Below, piece after piece: positions 25,971 to 34,847 of a stretch of 64,000 bases of DNA; the first letter of the stretch is position 1; each line of letters starts with the position of its first letter. Below the pieces are notes generated by a model that made no database searches, was not told the origin of the DNA, and saw only the letters and a list, made by a program, of their open reading frames with translations. A program made the position numbers and the translations under genes. The DNA is taken from NCBI GenBank assembly GCA_963735065.1, contig CAVTJL010000001.1:1364001-1428000 (forward strand). Reading direction: 5' to 3'. Source of the DNA: CAVTJL01 sp963735065 (GTDB lineage: Bacteria > Pseudomonadota > Alphaproteobacteria > Geminicoccales > Geminicoccaceae).

Positions 25971-26151
25971 GCCCGCCTCCTCCCGGAGCCTCGTTGGTCG
26001 AGCGTAGCCTAGACGGTGCAGGGGCGTCTGTCCCGGCTCCTCCGTGGTGAGTGGCCTCGCGCCCCGGTTGCGATGCCGGCCGTGCATCAAAGCTGTGGAT
26101 GAAAAGCAGGCGAGGCTTGCCCTGGGGTGCGGGGAAGGGGTTAGCATGCCC

Positions 26152-26191
26152 GGGCACCACCCCAGAGGACCCGGGGCACCACCCCAGAGGA
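26152..26191 (+). repeat. 18-bp direct repeat overlapping the dnaE ribosome site
   Basis: GGGCACCACCCCAGAGGA occurs at 26152-26169 and again at 26174-26191. The second copy supplies the AGAGGA ribosome site just before the dnaE ATG. A slipped-strand change here would alter the leader length. Confidence 0.75.
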
Positions 26192-26196
26192 AAAGC

Positions 26197-29100
26197 ATGT
26201 CGCACGCCGGCTTCGTCCATCTCCGCGTCCGCTCCGCCTTCTCGCTGCTCGAGGGCGCCGTGCGCTACGACGAGCTGGCGAAGCGCTGCCGCGCCGAGCG
26301 CATGCCGGCGGTGGCCGTGACCGACAGCGCCAACCTCTTCGGTGCCATGCAGTTCGGCGCGGCCGCGGCCAAGGCCGGGGTGCAGCCGATCATGGGCGCC
26401 CTGATGCCGATCACCCCGTCCGAGACGCGGCCGCGGGCGGGCGGGCGGCCGCCGGAGCCCGAGCGGCTGCTCCTGCTCGTCAAGGACGAGACGGGCTACG
26501 GCAACCTGCTGCGGCTGATGACGCGCGCCTATCTGGGCGGCGAGCCCGGCACGGTCGAGCTCACCCTCGAGGACCTCGAAGGCGGCACCGAGGGGCTGAT
26601 CGCCCTGACCGGCGGCCCGGGCGGCCCGGTGGGCGCTGCGCTGGCGCGAGGCGATGCGGCCGCGGCCGAGGCGGCGCTGCTGGCATTGAAGGAGCTGTTC
26701 GGGGATCGGCTCTATGTGGAGCTGATGCGCCACGGCCTCGAGGTCGAGGACCGGATCGAGCCGGCGCTCCTGGACCTCGCCTATGCGCAGGGCGTGCCGC
26801 TGGTCGCGACCAACGACATCCACTTCATGGACGCCTCCTTCTACGAGGCGCACGACGTGCTCTTGTGCATCGCGCAAGGCGTGCCGGTGATGCTCGAGGA
26901 GCGGCGGCGGCTGACGCCCGAGCACCGCTTCAAGTCCGCGGAGGAGATGCAGGCGCTCTTCGCGGACCTGCCGGAGGCGCTCGAGAACACCCTCGTCATC
27001 GCGCAACGCTGCGCCTTCAAGGCGCCGGCGCGCGATCCCATCCTGCCCACCTTCGCCGCCGACGAGGAGGCGGAGATGCGCCGCCAGGCGGCAGAGGGGC
27101 TGGAGCGGCGGCTGGCGAAGACCGTCTGGACCGAGGGGATGGACGAGGCCGAGCGCGAGCAGGCGGCCCGGCCCTACCGCGAGCGCCTGGCCTACGAGCT
27201 GGACGTCATCGCGCAGATGAAGTTCCCGGGCTACTTCCTCATCGTCTCGGACTTCATCCGCTGGGCCAAGGGCCAGGGCATCCCGGTGGGGCCCGGCCGC
27301 GGCTCGGGTGCGGGCTCGGTCGTGGCCTGGAGCCTCGAGATCACCGACCTCGACCCCTTGCGCTTCGGCCTCCTTTTCGAGCGCTTCCTCAATCCCGACC
27401 GCGTCTCGATGCCGGATTTCGACATCGACTTCTGCGAGGAGCGGCGCGGCGAGGTCATCGCCTATGTGCGCGACCGCTACGGTGCCGAGCGGGTGGCGCA
27501 GATCATCACCTTCGGCACGCTGCAGGCCCGCGCGGCCCTGCGCGACGTGGGCCGCGTGCTGGGGCTGCCCTTCGGCCTCGTCGACCGCATCTGCAAGCTC
27601 GTGCCCAACAACCCGGCCCATCCGGTGACGCTCACCCAGGCGCTCGACATGGAGCCCCGCCTCCGCCAGGCCATGGAGGAGGACCAGGGCGTGGCGCACA
27701 TGATCGAGATCGCGATCAAGCTCGAGGGGCTGCCGCGCAACGCCTCGACCCACGCGGCGGGTGTGGTGATCGGCGACCGGCCGCTGGACGAGCTGGTGCC
27801 CCTCTACCGCGATCCCAGGGCACCCATGCCGGCCACCCAGTTCAACATGAAGGACGTCGAGAAGGCGGGCCTCGTGAAGTTCGACTTCCTGGGCCTGTCG
27901 ACGCTGACCCTGCTGCGCCAGGCCGAGGAGATGGTGCATGCGCGGGGCGTGCCGATCGACCTTTTGAAGATCCCGCTCGACGATCGGCCCAGCTACGAGC
28001 TGGTGGCCCGGGCCGAGACGACCGGCATCTTCCAGCTGGAATCGGGCGGCATGCGCGACGCGCTGAGGAAGCTGAAGCCGGACTGCTTTGAGGACATCAT
28101 CGCGATGGTGTCGCTCTACCGGCCCGGGCCGATGGACAACATCCCGCGCTACATCAACGTCAAGCACAAGGTCGAGGACCCGAGCTACCTGCACCCGATG
28201 CTGGAGCCGATCCTGGCCGAGACCAACGGCGTCATCATCTACCAGGAGCAGGTGATGGAGATCGCCAAGCAGCTGGCCGGCTACACGCTGGGCGGCGCCG
28301 ATCTCCTCCGTCGCGCCATGGGCAAGAAGATCAAGGCGGAGATGGATGCCCAGCGCGAGACCTTCGTCAACGGCGCGGTCGAGCGGGGCATCGCCCTCGA
28401 TCTCGCCAACACCATCTTCGACGCGGTGGCGAAGTTCGCCTCCTACGGCTTCAACAAGAGCCATGCCGCCGCCTACGCGCTGCTCGCCTACCAGACCGCC
28501 TATCTGAAGGCCAACCACGCGGTCGAGTTCTATGCCGCCGCGATGACGACCGAGATGGCGAGCCAGGAGAAGGTGGCGGCCTTCCGCCAGGAGATGGCCG
28601 AGCGCGGCCTCGTCCTCCTGCCGCCCGACGTCAACCGCTCCGAGGTGCGCTTCGCGGTCGAGGACACCGAGGAGGGCCCGGCGGTGCGCTATGCGCTGGC
28701 GGCGATCAAGGGCGTGGGCGCCCAGGCGATGGAGCTTCTGGTCGAGGAGCGCCGCCGGGGCGGGCCCTTCGCCGACATCTTCGAGCTCGTCGAGCGCGTC
28801 GGCCCCAAGGTCCTGAACCGCCGGCTGCTCGAGGCGCTGGTCAAGTCGGGCGGGCTCGACAGCCTCGACGACAACCGCCGCCGGCATCTCGAGGGCATCG
28901 AGACGGCACTTCGCCATGGCCACGCCGAGGTCGAGGCGGCGGCGAGCGGGCAGGAGAGCCTGTTCGGCGGTGCCGCGGCGATAAGGCCGCCGCGCCCGAC
29001 GCTGCAGCCCGTCGAGGACTGGCCGACGCTCGAGCGGCTGCAGCACGAGCTGGACGTGATCGGCTTTTATATGTCGGCCCATCCGCTGGACGGCTATCGC

Positions 29101-29655
29101 ACGGCGCTGACGCGCATGCGCGTCGTCGCCTCGACCGATCTCCGCGCGCACCTGATGTCGGGCGAGCGCTCGCGCGTGACGATGGCGGGTGTCGTCATCG
29201 CCAAGCAGGAGCGGGCGACCGAGCGGGCGCGCTTCGCCTTCGTCCAGCTCTCCGACGCCACGGGCCAGTACGAGGTGACGCTGTTCAGCGATCTTTTGAG
29301 CCAGGTGCGCGACCTGCTCGAGGGCCATGCCCTCCTGCTCGTCGACGTCGACGCCCGGCTCGACGGCGACGCGATCAAGCTCACGGCCCAGCATGTCGAG
29401 CCGCTCGAGCGGCGGGTCGAGCTGCACGCCGCGGGCACGGTCGAGATCCATGTGGCGGATGTCGAGGCGGCGCATCGCCTGCGGCCGATCCTGGCCGACG
29501 AGCGGGGTGCCCGCGTCCGCCTCGTGGTGGGCCTGCCCGAGGGCGAGCGGCTCGTCGTCTCCCTGCCCGAGGCCTTCATGCTGTCCTATGGCCGCCGCGC
29601 CGATCTCGGCCGCCTGCCCGGGGTGGTCGAGGTGCGCGAGCTGACGGTGCATTGA
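26197..29655 (+). CDS. dnaE: DNA polymerase III alpha subunit
   Basis: The 1152-residue product has an N-terminal PHP domain (FVHLRVRSAFSLLEGAVRYDEL), the polymerase active-site region (GPGRGSGAGSVVAW and MPDFDIDFCEERRGEVI), the fingers (ASYGFNKSHAAAYALLAYQTAYLKAN), helix-hairpin-helix segments and an OB fold with VTMAGVVIAKQERATERARFAFVQLSD. Length and motif order are those of replicative DnaE1. It synthesises the bulk of both strands as the catalytic core of the replisome. The ATG at 26197 is chosen for its AGAGGA site; the open frame extends upstream to 26044 without family support. Confidence 0.98.
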   Translation: MSHAGFVHLRVRSAFSLLEGAVRYDELAKRCRAERMPAVAVTDSANLFGAMQFGAAAAKAGVQPIMGALMPITPSETRPRAGGRPPEPERLLLLVKDETGYGNLLRLMTRAYLGGEPGTVELTLEDLEGGTEGLIALTGGPGGPVGAALARGDAAAAEAALLALKELFGDRLYVELMRHGLEVEDRIEPALLDLAYAQGVPLVATNDIHFMDASFYEAHDVLLCIAQGVPVMLEERRRLTPEHRFKSAEEMQALFADLPEALENTLVIAQRCAFKAPARDPILPTFAADEEAEMRRQAAEGLERRLAKTVWTEGMDEAEREQAARPYRERLAYELDVIAQMKFPGYFLIVSDFIRWAKGQGIPVGPGRGSGAGSVVAWSLEITDLDPLRFGLLFERFLNPDRVSMPDFDIDFCEERRGEVIAYVRDRYGAERVAQIITFGTLQARAALRDVGRVLGLPFGLVDRICKLVPNNPAHPVTLTQALDMEPRLRQAMEEDQGVAHMIEIAIKLEGLPRNASTHAAGVVIGDRPLDELVPLYRDPRAPMPATQFNMKDVEKAGLVKFDFLGLSTLTLLRQAEEMVHARGVPIDLLKIPLDDRPSYELVARAETTGIFQLESGGMRDALRKLKPDCFEDIIAMVSLYRPGPMDNIPRYINVKHKVEDPSYLHPMLEPILAETNGVIIYQEQVMEIAKQLAGYTLGGADLLRRAMGKKIKAEMDAQRETFVNGAVERGIALDLANTIFDAVAKFASYGFNKSHAAAYALLAYQTAYLKANHAVEFYAAAMTTEMASQEKVAAFRQEMAERGLVLLPPDVNRSEVRFAVEDTEEGPAVRYALAAIKGVGAQAMELLVEERRRGGPFADIFELVERVGPKVLNRRLLEALVKSGGLDSLDDNRRRHLEGIETALRHGHAEVEAAASGQESLFGGAAAIRPPRPTLQPVEDWPTLERLQHELDVIGFYMSAHPLDGYRTALTRMRVVASTDLRAHLMSGERSRVTMAGVVIAKQERATERARFAFVQLSDATGQYEVTLFSDLLSQVRDLLEGHALLLVDVDARLDGDAIKLTAQHVEPLERRVELHAAGTVEIHVADVEAAHRLRPILADERGARVRLVVGLPEGERLVVSLPEAFMLSYGRRADLGRLPGVVEVRELTVH

Positions 29656-29718
29656 GCGCCCGGAAGCCGGGCGGCGATCGAGGGGAGCGCCCGAAAGCCG
29701 GGCGGTGATCGGAGGGGA
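29656..29718 (+). repeat. Two 31-bp tandem units with internal GC hairpins
   Basis: Two near-identical units begin GCGCCCGGAAGCCGGGC and GCGCCCGAAAGCCGGGC. Each can fold into a short GC stem. They fill the gap between dnaE and the FAD oxidoreductase and might weaken read-through. Confidence 0.6.
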
Positions 29719-29725
29719 ACGCCCG

Positions 29726-30661
29726 ATGGCCAGGCACGTGGCGATCGTCGGTGCCGGGATGGCGGGTGCCGCCTGTGCCCGGATGCTCGCCGATCATGGC
29801 CATCGGCCGGTGCTTCTCGACGAGGGCGAGGCGGCGGGCGGCAGGCTCGCCCAGCGCCGTGTCGGGGAGGCGCTCTTCGACCATGGCGCCCAGTACATCC
29901 GGGCGCGCGACCCGGCGTTCGAGGCCCGGCTCGCGGCATGGGCCGCGGCCGGCATCGCCGCCCGCTGGCCGGCAGGCGACGAGCCCGGCCGGCCTGCCTG
30001 GTGCGGCGTGCCCTCGATGCGGGCGCCGGTGGAGGCGCTCCTGGACGGGATCGAGGTGCGCTGCAGCCGTCGCGTCGAAGGGCTCTGCCGCGACGGGGAC
30101 GGATGGCGGCTCCGCATCGCTGGTGGCGAGGAGACGGAGCCATTCCCGACGGTCGTGCTCGCCATGCCGGCACCCGAGGCGCTGCTGGTTCTGGGCGAGG
30201 ACGCGCCGGCCGGCTGGCGGACGATGCTGGAGGGCGTGGCGATAGCGCCCTGCTGGTCGCTGATGGCGGCGTTCGCCGAGCCGCTCGAGGGCGCGCCCGA
30301 GAGCCTGCGGCCGGCAGCGGGGCCCCTGGTGTGGATCGCCTCGCAGGCCGGCAAGCCGGGGCGCGGCCCGGCCCACACATGGATCGCGCACGCCCGTCCG
30401 GCATGGCAGCCCGGGTCGGCGGAGGCGGCAGGAGCGCTCTTGCTGGAGGCGATGGCCGAGGCGCTGGGGCAGGCCCTCCCGCCGCCGGTCGTCCTGGAGG
30501 CCTGGCGCTGGCCCTACGCGCTGGTCGAGCGGCCGCTCGGCTGCGACTTCCTGCTCGACCGCGATCGCGGCCTCGGGATCTGCGGCGACTGGTGCCTCGG
30601 CCCCAGGGTGGAGGCGGCCTTTCTGTCGGGTCGGGGGCTGGGCCTGGCGCTGGCCGCCTGA
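29726..30661 (+). CDS. FAD-dependent NAD(P)/FAD oxidoreductase (renalase-like amine oxidase family)
   Basis: The 311-residue product opens with an FAD-binding Rossmann motif, HVAIVGAGMAGAACARMLADHG, followed by LLDEGEAAGGRLAQRR and FDHGAQYIRARD. These are features of the renalase-like branch of the flavin amine oxidase superfamily. The C-terminal ICGDWCLGPRVEAAFLSGRGL closes the FAD site. Its substrate is unknown. GGAGGGG lies eight bases before the ATG. It sits alone between dnaE and the rpsB operon. Confidence 0.9.
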   Translation: MARHVAIVGAGMAGAACARMLADHGHRPVLLDEGEAAGGRLAQRRVGEALFDHGAQYIRARDPAFEARLAAWAAAGIAARWPAGDEPGRPAWCGVPSMRAPVEALLDGIEVRCSRRVEGLCRDGDGWRLRIAGGEETEPFPTVVLAMPAPEALLVLGEDAPAGWRTMLEGVAIAPCWSLMAAFAEPLEGAPESLRPAAGPLVWIASQAGKPGRGPAHTWIAHARPAWQPGSAEAAGALLLEAMAEALGQALPPPVVLEAWRWPYALVERPLGCDFLLDRDRGLGICGDWCLGPRVEAAFLSGRGLGLALAA

Positions 30662-30682
30662 TCGACCGGCGGGCGGCCGGGC

Positions 30683-30711
30683 TTGAAATCGGCGGGGCCG
30701 CCTAGTAGATA
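30683..30711 (+). promoter_or_regulatory. Sigma-70-type promoter of the rpsB operon
   Basis: TTGAAA at 30683-30688 and TAGATA at 30706-30711 are separated by 17 bases, close to consensus. The start of transcription would be near 30718, leaving a leader of about 100 bases before rpsB. Confidence 0.65.
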
Positions 30712-30764
30712 CCGCCCCGACCTCTCACGCGGGCTCAGGCGTGCGCTTGTGCATGCTTTCCGGT

Positions 30765-30780
30765 CCCGGCCTCGGCCGGG
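30765..30780 (+). promoter_or_regulatory. Hairpin in the rpsB leader
   Basis: CCCGGCC and GGCCGGG arms with a two-base loop lie in the presumed 5' leader of rpsB. S2 autoregulates its own operon through leader RNA in many bacteria, but whether this stem takes part is not known. Confidence 0.35.
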
Positions 30781-30821
30781 CGACGGCCCGCGGCGGATGA
30801 ACCGGAAGCAGGATCCAAGGA

Positions 30822-31709
30822 ATGGCCTTCCCGACCTTCACCATGCGCCAGCTGCTCGAGGCCGGCGTGCATTTCGGGCATCAGACGCGGCGCTGGAACC
30901 CGCGCATGGCGCCCTACATCTATGGCACCCGCAACGGCGTGCACATCCTCGACCTGACGCAGACCGTGCCGATGACGCATCGGGCGCTGCAGGCGCTGCG
31001 CGACGTCGTCGCCAGCGGCGGCCGGGTGCTCTTCGTCGGCACCAAGCGGCAGGCCCAGGAGCCGGTGGCCCAGGCGGCCAAGCGCTGCGGCCAGTATTTC
31101 GTCAACCATCGCTGGCTCGGCGGCATGCTGACCAACTGGAAGACGATCAGCCTGTCGATCCGGCGCCTGCGCGATCTCGAGGCCCAGGTGGCCGAGGGCC
31201 AGTCGGGCCTGACCAAGAAGGAGCTGCTCCAGCGCAACCGCGAGCGCGAGAAGCTCGAGCGGGCCCTGGGCGGCATCAAGGACATGGGCGGTCTGCCCGA
31301 CCTGCTGTTCATCATCGACACCAACAAGGAGGCGATCGCGGTTCAGGAGGCGACCAAGCTCGGCATTCCGGTCGTCGCCATCTGCGACAGCAACAGCGAT
31401 CCGTCGGGCGTCCGCTATCCGGTGCCCGGCAACGACGACGCGAGCCGCGCCATCAACCTCTACTGCGACCTCGTCGTGGGCGCGGTGCTGGACGGCATCC
31501 AGGCCGAGATGGTGGCGAGCGGCGTCGACCTGGGCTCGGTGGACGAGCCCATCGAGGAGGTGGCTGCCGAGGAGGAGCCGGCGCCCGTCGAGGCCGCTCC
31601 TGAGGCGGTGGCGGAGGCGGCTTCCGAGCCGGCGGCCGAGACGCCTGCCGAGGCACCCGTCGAGCCGGCTCCCGCGGCGAGCGAGGAGCCCCAGCCCGCG
31701 GCCTCCTGA
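30822..31709 (+). CDS. rpsB: 30S ribosomal protein S2
   Basis: The 295-residue product has the S2 signatures FTMRQLLEAGVHFGHQTRRWNP and PDLLFIIDTNKEAIAVQEATKLGIPVVAICDSN. It is longer than the usual 240-260 residues because of an acidic, alanine- and proline-rich tail after about residue 235 (EEPAPVEAAPEA and similar). Such tails are common in alphaproteobacterial S2. The protein binds the 30S subunit and helps recruit S1. It is the first gene of a long collinear group continuing to fabZ. Confidence 0.99.
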   Translation: MAFPTFTMRQLLEAGVHFGHQTRRWNPRMAPYIYGTRNGVHILDLTQTVPMTHRALQALRDVVASGGRVLFVGTKRQAQEPVAQAAKRCGQYFVNHRWLGGMLTNWKTISLSIRRLRDLEAQVAEGQSGLTKKELLQRNREREKLERALGGIKDMGGLPDLLFIIDTNKEAIAVQEATKLGIPVVAICDSNSDPSGVRYPVPGNDDASRAINLYCDLVVGAVLDGIQAEMVASGVDLGSVDEPIEEVAAEEEPAPVEAAPEAVAEAASEPAAETPAEAPVEPAPAASEEPQPAAS

Positions 31710-31776
31710 TCATCCGCCGGCCGTCGCCCTCGGGCGGGCGGCCGGCGACACATACTTCGTAGAGAGAGCGAGAGAC

Positions 31777-32703
31777 ATGGCATCGATCACCCCGGCGCTC
31801 GTCAAGCAGCTGCGCGAGACCACCGGCGCCGGCATGATGGACTGCAAGAAGGCGCTCGAGGAGAACGCCGGCAACATCGAGGCGTCGACCGACTGGCTGC
31901 GCAAGAAGGGTCTCGCCGCCGCGGCCAAGAAGGCCGGGCGGGTGGCCGCGGAAGGGCTGATCGGCATGCGCCTCGACGGGCGCATCGGCGCCCTCGTCGA
32001 GGTCAACTCCGAGACGGACTTCGTTGCCCGCAACGAGACCTTCCAGGCGCTCGTCCACCTGATCGCCGGGCTGGCGCCCGGTGCCAAGGGCGACGTGGCG
32101 GCGCTGGCCTCGTTCCCGGTCTCGGGCGCCGGCCGCACGGTCGAGCAGGAGATCCAGCAGGCGGTGGGCGTGATCGGCGAGAACCTGACGCTGCGCCGCA
32201 CCGCCTATCTCGAGGTGGATGAGGGTCTCGTCGCCGGCTATGTGCATGCCCAGGCGGCCCCGGGGCTGGGCAAGATCGGCGTGCTCGTCGGCCTGCGCTC
32301 GAAGGCGCAGCCGGCAGCGCTGGCCGAGCTGGGCAAGCAGCTGGCGATGCACGTGGCGGCGGCCAACCCGCAGGCGCTGGACCGCGAGAGCTTCGATGCG
32401 GCCCTTGTCGAGCGCGAGCGGGCGATCTACGCCGACCAGGCGCGGGCCACCGGCAAGCCCGAGAACATCATCGAGAAGATGGTCGACGGCCGGCTCAGGA
32501 AGTTCTTCGAGGAGGCGGCGCTGCTCGAGCAGGTCTTCGTCGTCGATACCGAGAAGCGGGTGCGCCAGGTGGTCGAGGCCGTGGCCAAGGAGCAGGGCAC
32601 GCCGGTCGAGGTGACGGGCTTCGTGCGCATGGTCCTGGGCGAGGGTATCGAGAAGCAGCAGGACGACCTCGCCGCGGAGGTCGCGAAGCTCACCGGCGCC
32701 TGA
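31777..32703 (+). CDS. tsf: Translation elongation factor Ts
   Basis: The 308-residue product shows LVKQLRETTGAGMMDCKKALEE near the N-terminus and the core motif LVEVNSETDFVARNE, followed by IGVLVGL and MHVAAANPQALDRE. It acts as the nucleotide exchange factor for EF-Tu, releasing GDP. It lies 67 bases after rpsB in the standard rpsB-tsf order and is presumably co-transcribed. Confidence 0.99.
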   Translation: MASITPALVKQLRETTGAGMMDCKKALEENAGNIEASTDWLRKKGLAAAAKKAGRVAAEGLIGMRLDGRIGALVEVNSETDFVARNETFQALVHLIAGLAPGAKGDVAALASFPVSGAGRTVEQEIQQAVGVIGENLTLRRTAYLEVDEGLVAGYVHAQAAPGLGKIGVLVGLRSKAQPAALAELGKQLAMHVAAANPQALDRESFDAALVERERAIYADQARATGKPENIIEKMVDGRLRKFFEEAALLEQVFVVDTEKRVRQVVEAVAKEQGTPVEVTGFVRMVLGEGIEKQQDDLAAEVAKLTGA

Positions 32704-32781
32704 GGCGGCGGGCGGCCCGGTCGGGAGCCGCTCGAGGGCTTGGTTCGGTATTGTTGGGGCTGATCTTAGGAGCCGTCCGCC

Positions 32782-33528
32782 ATGCAGGAGACATCGAGGC
32801 AGCCCCCGCAATATCGGCGCGTCCTTCTCAAGATGTCGGGGGAGGCCCTCCTGGGCGACCGGGAGTTCGGCCACGACCGCTCGGTGCTGCACCAGCTGGC
32901 CGAGGACGTGGCCGAGGTCCATGCGATGGGCGTGGAGCTGTGCCTCGTGATCGGCGGCGGCAACATCATCCGTGGCGGGACGCTGGCCGCAGCCGGCGTC
33001 GAGCGCTCGACCGCGGACTACATGGGCATGCTGGGCACGGTCATCAACGCGCTGGCCGTGCAGAGCGTGATCGAGCAGCAGGCCGGCATCCCGACCCGGG
33101 TGATGTCGGCCATCCCGATGGCGGCGGTGTGCGAGCCCTACATCCGCCGCCGCGCCGTCCGGCATCTCGAGAAGGGCCGGGTCGTCATCTTCGCCGCCGG
33201 CACCGGCAATCCCTACTTCACGACCGACACGGCAGCGGCGCTCAGGGCCTCGGAGATGGGCTGCGACGCCATCTTGAAGGGTACCCAGGTCGACGGCGTC
33301 TACTCGGCCGATCCCAAGAAGGATCCGGACGCCAAGCGCTATGACCGGCTCACCTACATGGACGTGCTGGCGAACGACCTGCGGGTGATGGACGCCTCGG
33401 CGATTTCGCTTGCGCGCGAGGGCCGCATCCCGATCATCGTGTTCTCGGTCCACGCCAACGGCGCGTTCGCCCGTGTGCTGGCGGGCCGGGGCGCCTACAC
33501 GATCATCACGGAGGAGGCTCAACGATGA
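32782..33528 (+). CDS. pyrH: UMP kinase
   Basis: The 248-residue amino-acid-kinase-fold protein contains RVLLKMSGEALLGD, the glycine-rich CLVIGGGNIIRGG, and GTGNPYFTTDTAAALRASE. It phosphorylates UMP to UDP using ATP in pyrimidine nucleotide synthesis and is normally hexameric and regulated by UTP. AGGAG lies nine bases before the ATG. Its stop overlaps the frr start by four bases (ATGA). Confidence 0.98.
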   Translation: MQETSRQPPQYRRVLLKMSGEALLGDREFGHDRSVLHQLAEDVAEVHAMGVELCLVIGGGNIIRGGTLAAAGVERSTADYMGMLGTVINALAVQSVIEQQAGIPTRVMSAIPMAAVCEPYIRRRAVRHLEKGRVVIFAAGTGNPYFTTDTAAALRASEMGCDAILKGTQVDGVYSADPKKDPDAKRYDRLTYMDVLANDLRVMDASAISLAREGRIPIIVFSVHANGAFARVLAGRGAYTIITEEAQR

Positions 33529-34088
33529 GCAGTGTCGATCCCGACATCGACGAGCTCCAAAAGCGCATGGACGGCGCCCTCGAGGTGCTGCGGAAGGAGC
33601 TTCAGGGCCTGCGCACCGGACGCGCGTCGGCGAGCCTTCTCGAGCCCATCACGGTCGACGCCTACGGTGCCGAGATGCCGCTCAACCAGGTGGGCACGAT
33701 CAACGTGCCGGAGTCGCGCATGCTGTCGGTCCAGGTATGGGACAAGGGCCTCGTCAAGTCGGTGGAGAAGGCGATCCGCGCCTCGGCGCTGGGCCTCAAC
33801 CCGGCCGTCGACGGCACGCTCATCCGCGTGCCGCTGCCCGAGCTGAGCCAGGAGCGCCGCACCGAGCTCGTCAAGGTCGCGCACAAATATGCCGAGCAGG
33901 CCCGCGTCGCGGTGCGCAACGTGCGTCGCGACGGCATGGACGAGCTCAAGAAGATGGAGCGTGACAGCCAGATCTCCGAGGACGAGCACAAGCTCTGGGC
34001 CGACGAGATCCAGCGCCTCACCGACAGCCACATCGAGGGCATCAACGACCTGCTGGACCACAAGGAAAAGGACATCTTGACGGTCTGA
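33525..34088 (+). CDS. frr: Ribosome recycling factor
   Basis: The 187-residue product has the RRF features MDGALEVLRKELQGLRTGRASASLLEPI and VRNVRRDGMDELKKME, with the final helix HIEGINDLLDHKEKDIL. It splits post-termination ribosomes with EF-G. The overlap with pyrH indicates translational coupling. Confidence 0.98.
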   Translation: MSSVDPDIDELQKRMDGALEVLRKELQGLRTGRASASLLEPITVDAYGAEMPLNQVGTINVPESRMLSVQVWDKGLVKSVEKAIRASALGLNPAVDGTLIRVPLPELSQERRTELVKVAHKYAEQARVAVRNVRRDGMDELKKMERDSQISEDEHKLWADEIQRLTDSHIEGINDLLDHKEKDILTV

Positions 34089-34103
34089 GCGGGAACGGGG
34101 CGG

Positions 34104-34847
34104 GTGTCGGTGAGCGAGAAGCGCGCGACAGCACGGGATGAGGGCGCCGTGCCCGTGCACGTCGCCATCATCATGGATGGGAACCGGCGCTGGGCGCGTG
34201 CGCGCGGCCTTCCGCCCGTGGCTGGCCACCGCCAGGGCGCCACCTCGGTGCGCCGCGTGGTCGAGGGCTGCGTGCGCCTGGGCGTCCGCTACCTCACCCT
34301 CTACGCCTTCTCCTCGGAGAACTGGGCCCGGCCCGAGGACGAGGTCGGCGAGATCATGAACCTGCTGCGCTACTATATCCGCAGCGAGATCGACAAGCTC
34401 GACAAGAACGGGGTCAGGGTACGCGTGATCGGCGAGCGCTCGCGCCTGGCGCCCGACATCCGCGACCTGATCGAGGCGGCCGAGGCGCGGACGCTGGGCA
34501 ACCGCCGGCTCGATCTGGTCGTGGCGCTCAACTACGGCTCGCGGCGCGAGATCGTGCACGCGGCGCGGACGTTGGCCCGGGCCGTGCAGGAAGGGCGCCT
34601 CGCACCCGAGGCGATCGACGAGACCGCCTTCGCCGGCGCCCTCTACACGGCGGACATCCCCGACCCCGACCTCCTCATCCGCACCAGCGGCGAGCAGCGC
34701 ATCAGCAACTTCCTGCTCTGGCAGCTGGCCTACACCGAGCTCGTGTTCGTTGCCGCCACCTGGCCCGAGTTCACCGAGCGCCACCTGGAGACGGCCCTTG
34801 GCGAGTTCGCCCGCCGCGAGCGCCGCTATGGCGCCAACGCCGGCTGA
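34104..34847 (+). CDS. uppS: Isoprenyl transferase (undecaprenyl diphosphate synthase)
   Basis: The 247-residue product has the cis-prenyltransferase motifs HVAIIMDGNRRWARARG, YLTLYAFSSENWARP and DPDLLIRTSGEQRISNFLLWQLAYTELVF. It condenses isopentenyl diphosphate onto farnesyl diphosphate to make the C55 carrier for peptidoglycan and surface polysaccharides. The start is a GTG at 34104, with another GTG six bases later as an alternative. The cdsA start lies inside its 3' end. Confidence 0.97.
   Translation: MSVSEKRATARDEGAVPVHVAIIMDGNRRWARARGLPPVAGHRQGATSVRRVVEGCVRLGVRYLTLYAFSSENWARPEDEVGEIMNLLRYYIRSEIDKLDKNGVRVRVIGERSRLAPDIRDLIEAAEARTLGNRRLDLVVALNYGSRREIVHAARTLARAVQEGRLAPEAIDETAFAGALYTADIPDPDLLIRTSGEQRISNFLLWQLAYTELVFVAATWPEFTERHLETALGEFARRERRYGANAG

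Noticed and set aside
25231..29652. A 1473-codon open frame antisense to dnaE
   Set aside because: It exactly mirrors dnaE, has the histidine/arginine/leucine-rich composition of GC-rich antisense frames and shows no domain.
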